From contig JANATG010000001.1 of NCBI GenBank assembly GCA_029449235.1, positions 2,108,001 to 2,172,000 on the forward strand: 64,000 nt of DNA, given 5' to 3'. This document shows positions 1-11,700 of this stretch, piece after piece. The notes beneath the pieces were generated by a model. The model saw nothing but the letters and a program-made list of their open reading frames with translations. It had not been told where the DNA came from and searched no databases. Numbering within the stretch: position 1 is the stretch's first letter; each line of letters opens with the position of its first letter. The DNA comes from Linnemannia schmuckeri. Its lineage: Eukaryota; Mortierellomycota; Mortierellomycetes; Mortierellales; Mortierellaceae. The position numbers and the translations under genes are program-made.

Positions 1-1951
1 AAATCTCTCGTCCAGTCAAAATGCCAAGGTTATCCCGACGACATCCATCCAGCAATGCTTACATCGGTAATCGGCTTCATCTCCTTCTGGTACGCCTGAA
101 GCAACTCCAAGAACTGCTTATATGTCTCCGGATCATTTGAAAAGCGGTTCTACATCATGAAAAAGCAAAAGCCAAACGTATGAGTGCGCGATTAGTCATG
201 GTGTGTGTATATCAATCAATGGATGCTTCAGAATAACAAAATACCCTTGCGTACCTTGATTTTGTGGACATAATTGATAGCATGGTTGAACTCGACTGGA
301 GTCTTTTTGTTGTTGGCCCCGTTCTGCGATCCCGAAGGCCCCATGGGCTGAGCTGCGGGCTGAGACATATAGCCGGGTGCATTGACAGGAGGGAGTTGGA
401 TCTGAGAGATGGGTGGGATCGAAGGCTGGTAGCCACTGTTCTGAGGCATGTGGTACGAAGGTGGCTGGTTGTAGTGGGAGGGGGCGGGAGGCGGAGGCAG
501 ACGTTCAGGGATAACAATTGGTCCGCCCATCTGAGTTGTTGTGTGTCCTGAGGGAGTTGTGACCCTGATCATGTTGGTCTCATTGGCACTGCTGAGACAC
601 TCAATGCGATATCCTGGTGGCAAGAAGGTGTTAAATCCCGAGATAAGAGCAGGGTGTCCTTTGAATAAGGTCGATACCCGTTCAATGACCCCTGGAGTGT
701 CGATGCTATTGTTATTACCATTGAATGGAAAGCAACGACGAACCCTTGTTCGTTAGTGTTCTGAACACCCTTCCATTCTGACTACGTAACGCGCAACCAT
801 CTCCTTTCCTTCTACTCATTCTCCTCATCCCCCCCCCACCACCACCACCACCACCCCTGACCTGCGAAGCCACCCGAAAATAATGGCGCTTTCAAGCAGT
901 CCTCCAACCAATCAACCTAAACCAGCCATACTGGCTTCCCTCATCGAATAGTCTCGTCTCAAGCTCTTGTAGCCTTTTTTCCCACAGAAATATCCCAATG
1001 ACGATACAAAGGTGTACTTACTTTTGACTCTTAAAGTCCTTCATGATATCCAAAAAGCGATTGTAAACGTCGGGCTGATCCTGGAACTGCACCTTAACTT
1101 GATCAAGATAAGATAACGCGTCTCTGACATTCAAGGGTCTGTAATTGCTTCCTGCCGCTGGAGAGATGGCCGCATTGCTGCCAGAAGCTGGGGGCGTCTG
1201 TTGCGCAGGAGGTGGGGGTGGTGCAGAACCAGAGTTGGGTCCAGGTCCTGGCCCAGGGTTGTTCACAGGCGGTGGTGGGTTGATCGACGACGGCATATGG
1301 GGACCAGGGTGTTGGCCGTGTGGTGGCGGCACAGAGTGGGGCGATTGAGCCATGTGGTTTGGCTGCGGGGACGACGCCATATGGTGATGGGGGCCATCAG
1401 GGACCCTGTGGCCTTGAGGAGGACCGTGAGAAGGAGGCATGATGGCAGAAGGATGCGCATTGCCTCCATGTACGCTGCTCAGAGAAGGGCTTGTAGGAGG
1501 ACGCGATGATGGCATGGGTTGGCCTGACCTTGGTGGGGGACCCCCGACGATAGACATGGGTGGGGGAGGTAGAACGGGTCCTCCTTGGCTGGGTGGGTGC
1601 TGGTCCTGTCCTTGCGGGCCACCGACAGGAGGAAGATGATGGGAGTATGGCGAAGCAGAGGGATGAGGCTGCATGGATCCTGAAGGCGATCTGTTGTATA
1701 AGGTGTGAAGGGTGAGGAAACAAAGACGAGAGTCAGTACTCGAGTGAAGAGACTAGACTGAGGGTCTGTGGACAAGAAGGGGAGGTGTGTTTTTTGGGTG
1801 CCATGGCGTGAAAGCGAGAAAAAGTGAAAATATAAAAAAGCTAGTCATGGACAGCCAGACAGTTAGACGGCCTAAAAGAGACTTACGAGTACCCCTGGGG
1901 GCCAGGGCCTCGGGACCACTGAGGCTTCTCCTCAGGAGGTGGGGCGGGCAT
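1..1951 (-). CDS. SIN3: Transcriptional corepressor SIN3, N-terminal part (gene runs off the left edge)
   Basis: SIN3 is the scaffold of the Rpd3/HDAC histone deacetylase complex; its paired amphipathic helix (PAH) domains dock DNA-binding repressors. Four exons are visible: 1951-1887, 1690-1022, 705-255 and 149-63. They join in frame through GT-AG introns. The start at 1951 gives MPAPPPEEKPQW. About 200 residues of Pro/Ser/Gly/His-rich disordered sequence follow, then PAH1 (LNVRDALSYLDQVKVQF, then NIDTPGVIERVSTLFKGH and FNTFLPPGY, roughly residues 205-280). A Pro-rich spacer leads to PAH2, which starts VEFNHAINYVHKIK and continues NRFSNDPETYKQFLELLQ in exon 4. The rest (PAH3, the HDAC interaction domain, PAH4) lies outside the window. 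The family call is very secure; exon limits come from splice motifs and matching phases. Confidence 0.93.
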
Positions 1952-2563
1952 CGGGCTGATGTCTAGGTATGCAGTCAATCTCTGGAGAGGGTGAGGTGCA
2001 GCTGGCGAATAATCACAGTTGTTGTCGGCTTTTGCTTTGTCACTCTTTGTGTATTATTCACAAGCTAAGAGGCAAGGTGTGTTGAGTTGGTGTGTTGTTG
2101 CTTGGCGAAAAAAAAGGGGGCTGAAGAGAAAGAAGGACTGACGCTGGACTTGGTTGCAAAGAGAACAAAGAGCAGCAAGGACTATGGTCGAGAAGGTCGA
2201 AAAGAAGAGTGAGCGAGCGCGGGGTGAAGTGATCGGGTGTGATGGGGTAAGGAATGGGATGGGGAGGAGGAAGAGAGAGAGAGGGGGGAAGTAAGAGACA
2301 GGCGCGAACGAAACTGTGAAATGGAGCCATCAATCCCATTCGCGGCTTCTGTGGACTGTTCTTTTTTTGGTGGCTTGTCTCGTCAAGTCCAAGAACACAG
2401 TTAAGGGGATCTTTGCAATCAACCAACGCCCCGATTCGGCTGAACAAAAGAACGACAGGCAATCAATTGAGGACGATAAAAACATGATATGATGAATGCT
2501 GTGAATGCTTTATGCGAAAAACGAGAGAGAGATGTATATGCAGGAGAGAGGGATGTGGTGGTG
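1952..2563. other. Intergenic, 5' region of SIN3
   Basis: I see no gene here. The stretch is GA/CT-rich on alternating strands, including GAGA runs near 2263-2292. It presumably holds the SIN3 promoter and 5' UTR and the 3' end of the uL5m gene. Confidence 0.5.
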
Positions 2564-3650
2564 CTATGCATCCGTTGGTTTTGAATCGTCAACCTTCTTG
2601 GCCTCACTAACAGCTGCAGAAGACTCCTTCCTTGCAGCACCGCCAGAATTGGACTTTTGGAAAGGCATGTTAAACCCACTCATCAAGAGCCGGGCATCCA
2701 TATTGGTATAGGCGGTTGTGTTGAATGTAATGTCAAATCCCGTCATCCGAGGATACATATCAAAGTTGCTTTCGATTTCGGGGAAGAGCGAAAGTGCCGA
2801 GGGTGGGAATCCCATGCCGATGTTTCCTGTGCCATCTCCTGATCCCTCGGGCAAACCGGGCCATTCCTTCATCTTTGGGAGAACCACCTCCACCAGCTTG
2901 TCCAAGAATTGATACATCTTGTCGCCTTTCAATGTCACTCTGCAGCCAATAGGCATTCCTATGAAAATGATATCAATTGGTGTGACAATGTTGGTTAGTA
3001 TCTATTCCTTCCTTCTTTTTTATTCCTATCGAAAATACACTTTCAACAATGGATCATTCAAATCAAAGGAACATGCTGGTACCTTTCCGAAGCTTCCAGT
3101 TGTGAACGCCCTTCTTGGCAAAGATGATCTCAGGCGTCTCTCCTGTAATAGACTGGATCGCCATAATACCGCTCAACAGGTTGTACTTGCTCGTAATTGC
3201 CTCCTTCATCATGCAGTGAACGTCGATCTTGACCAACTCTGGGATTTCTGTCGATGATGACGCCTTTGGCGATGGCTTTAGGTGTTTGTTGCCCTTCAAG
3301 TCTACCTTAACCCCCTCCGGGATATGTTTCTTTTGCTTGTGGTGATGTCGATAGGAGGTAATCATGATGTCCTCCTGAATGGAGGTGGTATAGTGTTCTC
3401 GGAGACGGCTGAGTCCGGTGGTATATATGGGTGCCTGAGCTAGGGTGGTGTTTCCTGTTGAGCTTTCGCTGCTGTGATTGTTGCTCTGCTTTTTTCTGAG
3501 ATCATTACTACGAGGACTTGATGCTGTTGCTGCCGCTGCTGTGCTCTTGGCCCTAATCTGCAGTGTGGCATGGCAGATTGGTGAGCTTTTCGGCAGCAAG
3601 CCAAGATCAAGTGCGCGAACAGGGAAGGATCGAATTCGGAACGACGACAT
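2564..3650 (-). CDS. MRPL7: Mitochondrial ribosomal protein uL5m (MRPL7-like)
   Basis: This is a mitochondrial large-subunit ribosomal protein of the L5 family, which binds 5S-like/central protuberance rRNA. Two exons (3650-3083 and 2958-2564) are split by a 124-nt intron inside the codon for Gly in RKGMPIGC. The N-terminus (MSSFRIRSFPVRALDLG) is Arg/Ser-rich with no acidic residues, as in a mitochondrial presequence. The first L5 domain contains VHCMMKEAITSKYNLLSGI and SITGETPEIIFAKKG. The L5 C-terminal domain contains GCRVTLKGDKMYQFLDKLV, the usual signature, and ends with a short Ser/Lys tail. The product is about 320 residues, close to fungal MRPL7. It lies head-to-head with the broken gene at 4194. 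Confidence 0.92.
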
Positions 3651-4193
3651 CGTGCTGGTTCAGAAGGAACGAAAACTGTATGGAAAATACGACTTGACCT
3701 CTGTGTTTTTCCGCAAATATGCTCGCGTGACTGCTCACGCCACCAAATCGAGACCAGAGTCAGAAAGGAGGCCTAAATACATGGTTGCATAACAGGATAT
3801 CTTTTACCCCTTTTCCTGTTTTCCACTCAAGCAATTGGTTCTATGAAAAATTAAGGGCTTCGACAACAGTTTCCTTATCGAAAACGAGTCGCGTCCAACC
3901 CCAAAAAAACGCGAAATCGTTCTTCACTCTTCGTTGTTCAGCGCTTTTATACACATACACATACAAACATACATTCTTGTTCATGTTTTTATTTGTTGGA
4001 TACAACAACCAGCTACCGCGACACAACTACGTGAGTGCACTGACCTTCTCAATCTGTAAAGAATGGCTGGTTCAACAATCAACACCGAGAGGCCAGGCTA
4101 ATCAATGCTCTCTCACTTTTTCTCTAAATAGTAATACATCTGAAACAAAGATCATTGAAAATGTACATGTCCTTCTTGTTACTGTTATTGTAG
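3651..4193. other. Divergent intergenic region
   Basis: This 543-bp stretch lies between the uL5m start codon and the start of the broken nuclease-fusion gene. I see no ORF of note and no clear terminal inverted repeat that would mark the end of a transposon. Confidence 0.4.
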
Positions 4194-7100
4194 ATGGGCG
4201 TGCCAGGTCTACCCAAGGAAATAGCAGATACGGGCGGACCTATTCCGGACGATATCAAGAACAAGCTTGTGCACATTGACATGTACGGAGCGTACTATCG
4301 CCTCATTAAAGCACGCTGCTTCTCGGTAGTTGAGAAGTTTACGTCCTCCAATGCCCGTACCGCCGCCATCAACCACCAACACAGCGGCACACCCATGGAA
4401 GTCGATCCCTCTCTTGTACTGGATCAGCAACTGTTTGAACGGGCGAACCAGAATCCCTCTCTGGCAGGCAAATTGGCGCAGTTGACACATGACGCCAGTA
4501 GGTCACTGTCCGTTGCGGTAACAAAAGCAGGACAAGTGGCCGATCCTGCCAACAGCAAACGGTCCATGGTACGTATTGATTTGCGGTTTAATGTTTGGTC
4601 TAACATGACGTTTTTTCTTACATATGAAAACGGAACACTTATTTCTTTTTTATTTTCTTCAGCATTTTAATCATATTGCGAAGGAGCTTTTTGACCATAT
4701 GTCAAGCTATTGCGAGCCAGAGTCAGAAGGGACCCTCTTACATTGGGATGGACTCCCATCGTTGCAGAAATAGCAGGAGCACCAAAAGCGACAAACACGG
4801 CAATACAAGGCCATGGACTCTTTACGAACAACAGCGATCCAGGCTCGAGTGGTTGGAGGATCACGGCGCAAGGCCGTTTACAAGAAGGCAAGAGACCTTT
4901 ATAGACCACCACTCGGAATCGTGGGCGAAATCATCGCCGAGTTGGCCCTCACCTATGGCTGTCACGTGTGCTTCTGCGCTTTTCAGTCGGATACGTGTAT
5001 CGCTCGACACTGCGCCAGCGTCAAGAACCCGGAGGACGTGTATGTTGTGAGCGGCGATTCGGACCTTATCTGCTACAAAGCTGTTCCCAGTCTCACATAC
5101 CTCCTCGGAAAACGGAGGACCATGACTGTCATTCGGAAACCCGATCTCCTGAAGACTCTGGATCTGCCTAGCGATAATCACTTGCTCCTGGCCGCCGTCG
5201 TGGCAGGTAGCGACTATACAAATGAAGTTCCCTATTATGGTCTCACTCGATCCATTGATATCATCCGGACGATGAATCTGCCGAGCATTGATGTGGACTC
5301 TTTCCGCAGGTATGTGCACGAGTTCCTGTCACGGGTTCACCAAGAGCTTCTAGGAAAGAGGTGGAGTCGCAAAAAACGGTCCACACTTGATGCGCAGTTG
5401 GCTGTTGGGCCAGACGACTTTGACCATGCGATTCGAGCATTTGTGGAGATGTCTGAGGACATGGAGCCCGGCGCCAATACCAAGGCCCTAGGTGATGTGG
5501 AGGCTGACAGTATACAGATAGAGCTTGATCGAGGACCTGGCGCAGACCTGGAGCAGGGCTCGGGTTCGGACACCCTTATGGCGACTATGGATCTGGATCA
5601 TGCAATCCCTCTCGAGCCCCTGTCTGCAGCTTTGACTCAAGATGCTTGTCATGACTTGGTCGTGGAGGTCTTGTATCATCTAGAGTTTGATAAGACGATG
5701 CGTGATGTAGCGACGTCGCTTTCGCAACACACGCCAGCGCCAAATATTGATTACCCTAATCGGCGACACCATCGTCGAAAGAGGACGAGCAAGGGCGAGC
5801 AAAGGAAGAAAAACTCCCACAAATATCGCAAAAGAAAGCACTGGCGTCGCTCAAAGTAAGTTATTTTTGCGAGGTGCATAATGGTACACAAACATCTGCG
5901 CCTGAACAAAGCAGTTTATTGATACAATATGCTGCTGGAAATTACTTAGGTTTCGCTCGAGATGGGACCTACATCCGAGGTACACCGCTCACCTTGTTGA
6001 GAATCCTTCGACCGCAAGCCCTGTGGATGAATCGGAGCTCAGCAAGATGATGCCCTCCCCACCGAGACGATCACTCACCTCCAATAACACCACCTCAAAC
6101 CTGCCTGCATCAGGATCATCGTCTTTCGCGGCCTCTTCTTCGTCCCCTTTTTCCACGCCATCATCCGCCAATAAGAAGAAGAAGAAGTCCAAGTCCAAAG
6201 GCTCAGCCAAGACCAGGAATGTTGATGCTATTCCGACAGCTGCTCTACTGAAGGACGTGTTCAAGGCATCCTTTAAGACCGTGACTCAGACTGTAGGATC
6301 CGTCAAGGCGTGTGTAAGACGAGGGCTTGGCAGTCGAGGAGCAACAGATCCGGAGGTCGATATCATCGCGACCCGGCTCGAGTCTGCCGCACATGTGATA
6401 AGCGATACCAGAGTGCACGTTTTTCGGATGCTCACAATGCTTACCCTGAGTGAGCTTACTCATCAACACGCGGATGATGGCGACTCTCAAAGTGTGGACC
6501 CACTGGATTTGTTGCTGAAGAAGTCGGCCGGTACACTCTTGATCAGGAATCTGGCCACATTGGTTCTCAACGGGAAGCTAGACAGGAAAACCAGCAAGGA
6601 AGAGAATGGTATCGCAGCTCGAGATTTGGCTATGCGCACTTACGACCGCTACAAGGAGATGGCTATTGAATTACGCCCACTCAACAACACATCAATTTCC
6701 GTGGGCGACAACGTCATGGAGCTCAGTTTGAGCGTCTTTGTCGCTTGGCAACAACACTCCAAGAGGTTACCCCTGACGATTGTAGAGAGGGTACCTTTCA
6801 TGCGTTTCCTTTGTTTGACGTGTTGTATCATATCTCTGTCTCAGATGCTAACAAGCCGTTTTACATTCTTTCTTTCATTCTTTCTTTTTTTAGATGAAAA
6901 GCCTTGGATGGGAAAGTGACACAATCCCAGGGGTACCCGGCCAAGATGAGACTGAGAGATCGGACGATCCCTCCTTGGATCAGAAACAGGACGATGGACT
7001 GGATGAGGACGGATGCTTGGTCTTCACGACTGGCCATGTACGCGCGTGGTGGCATCATCTCCTCTCTCTGCCCACTCACCAGCGGCCGGTGTTCACTCCA

Positions 7101-8519
7101 CACCCGAGCCTCAAACCCGTCTTCATTCAGATGCAAAAAAGGGCAGTGCGAGGGATTCTCTGGAAGAAGAAGGATAATCCCGCCTATTCGATAGTTACGC
7201 GATTCTTGAGTGCCGCGGATGCCGAGCTACTAGTGAAGGTACGGCCTGGGGAGCTTTTACAGCTACTCATCTATGGACGACGAGGAGCAGGAAACAGGGT
7301 TGGAATCAGGACTAAGATGTCGAGCTACGACAAACACAGCACCAAAATGGCTGCCCTAGCCGAGTTGGACCCCCAGCAGTACGGCTATCGCGCCTTGCAA
7401 GGGTACGTCAACGAGCGGATCACTCACAACAAGGCTGTCGCTGCCGCAAGAGACCATGTGTCCTGTACTCTCAGCCGCCTCCTGCGTTTCCCGCAAACAA
7501 CAATCTATCTTCGCGGTACGCCATCAACAACATGATCCGTACGAATGGCCTCGAGTTGCAAGTCTTGGCCTACGACACTACTTAGTACCGGTCCACCACT
7601 GCTATCGATCCAGTGATGCGCATCGAATGAGTATTACCAGATCTTGCAACGATCACACGTGTCTTCGACGGACGTATTCCCAATGTTGATCAAGAGATCT
7701 GCCCTATACTCGCCAACCACAAGCGCAAGGACTGACCGTGATGTTTTCAGAAATCGGAGTCCTGGCGTTACGAACGACGAGGCAATTACGGGTGAGGTAT
7801 GGGCGAGACGACAAGATCCAGCAGACGCAACAGTACACTTGCCGTCGGTTGCCGATATGGAGAGTTCTTTGCCAGCGAATGAGCACTATGCGGTGGAAGA
7901 GTTTGAGGACGCGCTTTTAGTGAGATTGTCGCTAGAGTCTATGCTTCAAGAAATCCATTCGATGAGTCGGTTGCAGAAGGACTGTTGGGCCGAGAAGCAC
8001 GCGAAGAGAGCAGAGCTGGATATGGCTGTCGACGCCGTCTTGAAGATGTGTGGTTCCGAGCCATGTTTAATTGGCATTGGCAACGGCAAGTTTCGTACTG
8101 GATTGAATCTCGCGTCAAAACACGAGTCTTTCCAGACTTATTTCGCCAAGAAGGTATTATCTAGCTATGTACAAAGAAAACCCTGCTCTCCTTTCTTATG
8201 GCTTTGGAGATAATTTATTAATCACCCATTCACTCTGTCAACAATCTAGGCTCGAGCATTAGGTCATGTAGTAGTTTTGGTGGTTGAGTACTTGTCCTCC
8301 ACAATGTGCCCCAGTTATGCGGCCCACGACGTTACTTCTAGAGTTGCAAAGCTGACATCAAGATCATGCGTCTGTATGAATTGCGCACGCTGGATCAATT
8401 GGGACTCTGTTGGTGCGCATAACATCGCATTGATTACTGAACGCTGGATATTCGATCAAAGTCACCCCTCGCCCCTTGAACGACCCAGTCCCGCACCATC
8501 TCAACCTGCACAATTATAA
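4194..8519 (+). pseudogene. Broken FEN1/XPG-like nuclease fused to a TnpB/Fanzor-like RuvC nuclease
   Basis: Exons: 4194-4568, 4663-5855, 5950-6790, 6894-about 8155 and 8250-8519; the GT-AG intron phases agree. The N-terminus is an XPG/FEN1 fold: MGVPGLPKEIADTGG (XPG-N), FQSD at about residue 232 where FEN1 has FEAD, VVSGDSDLICY (XPG-I, about 254-264) and VVAGSDYTNEVPYYGL (helix-two-turn-helix region). A Ser/Lys-rich linker and an unrecognised middle follow. The C-terminus is TnpB/Fanzor-like: a split RuvC-I (EIGV then PGVTND), EYLSS with the RuvC-II Glu at 8286, a zinc ribbon CPSY...CMNC, and DSVGAHNIA with the RuvC-III Asp at 8403. Lesions: in-frame TAG at 4771, TAG at 7583, TGA at 7628, and frameshifts near 7492, 7715 and 7761. 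The last removes the RuvC-I Asp. The gene is therefore dead in this genome. The XPG and TnpB-like assignments come from motifs only. Confidence 0.78.
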
Positions 8520-8537
8520 CGACCACGAAATGGTCGT
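8519..8537 (+). other. Hairpin at the stop codon of the nuclease-fusion pseudogene
   Basis: A perfect 7-bp inverted repeat (ACGACCA / TGGTCGT) with a 5-nt CGAAA loop begins on the last base of the TAA stop codon. In TnpB and Fanzor systems the guide RNA often overlaps the 3' end of the nuclease ORF. A small hairpin here fits that, but it could equally be a chance stem. Confidence 0.45.
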
Positions 8538-8570
8538 CAAATCTATTCCCATCATTGTTACCAGTTATAG

Positions 8571-8584
8571 CTAGTCTAGACTAG
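8571..8584. repeat. 14-bp perfect palindrome CTAGTCTAGACTAG
   Basis: A self-complementary 14-mer lies about 50 bp past the end of the nuclease-fusion pseudogene, in the short convergent gap before the MTMR14 gene. Its function is unknown. It could mark an element boundary or be chance. Confidence 0.5.
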
Positions 8585-8752
8585 TCTGTGACTGGCGACG
8601 GACAAAGGGATAGTGCAACAAACCCTCCTCCACGCGCTTCAAACAAAAATGCCTGGCATCCTATAGTTTCCAATAGACAAAACAGTAAGAACAATGAGAA
8701 CCAGAACAATTATAGTCGCCACGCTTTTATACAATAAAGATTGAAAATGACC

Positions 8753-11700
8753 TTACCAATCCCAGCGCCCAGAGTTTTCTGCACCCTTATCCTTGATACC
8801 GTTGGTACCGCCTGGACCTCCACGTAACTTTGACGTCGAGGTTGACGATGTGGTCGAGGATATTAGGGAGTGTCTTCGTACGCCTTGATACCCTGAGCGA
8901 TCATCGGAGTGGTTGGATCCCGCGTCTTGAAAGCCCTCGGTAGGTGTGGTTGTTCCTGACACCGGGCTCTGAATAATGCTGAGGTACTGGTGCTGATGAT
9001 GTGCATGTTGTTGCTGCTGATGGTAGTGAACCTGTGGTAACCCTGAGGAGGGTGACATGCTCAGTTGATAAGGGTGAACAAGATGCTGTGGATGGACAGA
9101 TGGGTTCAATGAAGGGCTTTGTCTGCTGACACCTGACCCTGAGCTCGACTGACTAAATCCTCCCGAGATCATCCCTGAAGCGGATGAACCAAACGAAGCG
9201 GCCCAATCAAAGGGACTCTTCCGTCCGGAAGGCACTACTGGAGGAGCTTGGTTGCGCTGCTGATGCTGGGAGCGGTGCTGATGTTGAGCAGTTGGTGATA
9301 CGATGGGTGATTCGCCATATGGCCGCATCAACTGACTACGATGAAACGATGATTGGTTGAGCCCAAAGTCCTGGAATTTCGAAGAAGTCATCGAAGGCGA
9401 CACAGATGCGTTGTTTCGAGCAAATGGAGATATGGATGAACGGTACTGAAAGGTAGAGTCATCCGAAAAGGACTCAGCTCTAAGTGATGTACCGATATCG
9501 TCCTCGTCATCCAGTCCAGAGGCAACTGTTACCTTCGCATTGGCAATGTCGAGCGTCCGGCTTGGAGGTCGTGAACCGTCCCCAATCTCGCTTCGAATGT
9601 CCATAAACAGACGTCGAAGCTGCTTGAGCTTTTGTCGCCGGGTCAGCGTCCGCGGTTTACCAGAGCTTGATTTCACGCCAGCACCGGTGTCTCTACGCGT
9701 AGTACCGTTCAATGATCCATCTTGATCCGCCAAGGAGTAGCCTGACTCGTTACTCTGTGCAGGATATGTGGGTCTCGGAATCGATGTCCCGCTTTGTCCT
9801 GACCGTCTGCGAGACCGTGTGCTGTTCAAGAATACTCCCTCGAGGGAAGGGGCAAAGAGGTGGTCGTTCTCATGATGATCGGTCTTGACGCTGCTCCGAC
9901 GCGAACTGATACTGGCTGTGCCATCATCGTCGTCATCATCGTCGTCCTCGTCTGATTCCACCCCACCATGAGTAGACTTCGTCCCGCGAGCCTCAGTGTT
10001 TCCGATACCGATCTTGTCATTGTCCGAACCAGCCTCGGGCTGACACTTGGTCAGACCCAACCCAAAACCATTCAAGAGGCTGCCAGGGCTGCATCCATAG
10101 TCAACGGTCGATGTCTCATCCCAAAAGCTCTCATTCTCGTCTCCTTCAATGCTCTCAGAGTCGTTGGCGATGCAGGACGTCTTTCCAGCTCGTTGACCCG
10201 ATTCGCCATATGAGTTGCTGCACATGGGATTATGGTATCCCCCTGAGTTGGACAGACAAGAAGGATCCAGACAGTCGAGCTCTGATCCTTCACTGCATCG
10301 TCGATAGACAGGTCGCTCATCAATCTCGAGCTGAAACATATTCTCCTCGCGATCACACTCGTTGGCGACATTGTCACGATATGCTCCAACGTAGTCGTCG
10401 GTAAGGAGTCCCTCGATATCTCGGACGCGATCCTGGGGCTGGTTGGCGCTCACTCCCATGGACTGAAGGGGATGTCGCAGGACCTCGGTGTGGATTGGTG
10501 CGGATGATCTGGAAGCAGCAAACACAGCCTCCGTTGGGTCGGAGTAGCTCTGAGCTGGACGCGATTTAGACGAGATGGGCTGGTGACAGAACTGACAGCA
10601 CACTGGCTTTACTGCCTTATTCCTGTTCGTCTCGTCGTTCACGTTCTCATCATCGCCGCTGGTGAGATCCTCTTCCTCCTCATCCTCCTCGTTCCCGTTC
10701 TTGGAGTCCATATCGTTATGGTCGAGATTGGCGTCTTGGCCCGAGGAGAGTAACAGTCCTCCGTCAAAAGTCGATGCTCTCTTGCGAGGCGCACTAGGTT
10801 TTTCACCATTAGCTCCCTTCCATCCAGAATCACTTGACATGCCGTCACTCTCTCCGCGCGACTGCTCGCTCAGCAAATTTGGCGAGGTTGACACCCGAGC
10901 AAACTCTGACGCCAGGACCCCTGGAGCCTGATGTCGCTTCGATTCTTCTGCAAGCAATCCGGGTATACTGCTCGAAGACGAACGACGGGCATTGAATTGC
11001 TGCGCTCCGAGCCGGAGACGTCCATCATTGAACGTGAAAGGACTGGTGTTGGATGAGTGCTGTGTGTCGGGAGATCCATGTTCTCCAGGTACTGTTCTCA
11101 AATCCTCAATGAATCCAGACGGGATCGATCCACGCTTGATACCTAAGGGCGATCCTGAAGACCTGGACATTGCCTGTAAGGTTGGGACAAAGGGAGCACG
11201 AGGAGACCCGTGCCTGTCTCGCCCAGGTGGAGTTGAAAAGCTGACAAATTGCCAACTCGAAGATTTGCCGTCTGTCGATGAAGCGGCATCGTGACTGTTC
11301 TTGATAGACGAGGTCTCACGGCCGATAGAGGGCCTCCTACGCGCTTGACATTCATCGCATATGGCAATATTAGAGTCCGCGGGATCGGGAGAGGCTGTTG
11401 CGAATACGCCATTCCTGACTCGTCCTATATCTTTCAGCAGCGGTGACCGGGGTGTTGCCTGCTGTGACGTTTGTCGAGATGCCTCTTTGCCCTTCTTGTT
11501 GGTGTTAGATATCGACGACAGTGAGAACTCCTCGCCGTAGATGAACTTGAGAAAGTAGAAGCAAAAGTAAAAGATGTCCTCGCCTCGTTGACTGCGATCT
11601 GCCAGCAAATGGCTAATACGTGAGGAAACAGAACGAACATGGTTAGCAATGTGAAATACAAAAATAATTATAATAATAGTAATCAGAAAGCGAAAACAAA

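Noticed and set aside
4194..8519. Whole transposon with terminal inverted repeats around the nuclease-fusion gene
   Set aside because: I compared the flanks by eye and found no matching inverted ends or convincing target-site duplication, so only the gene remnant is annotated.
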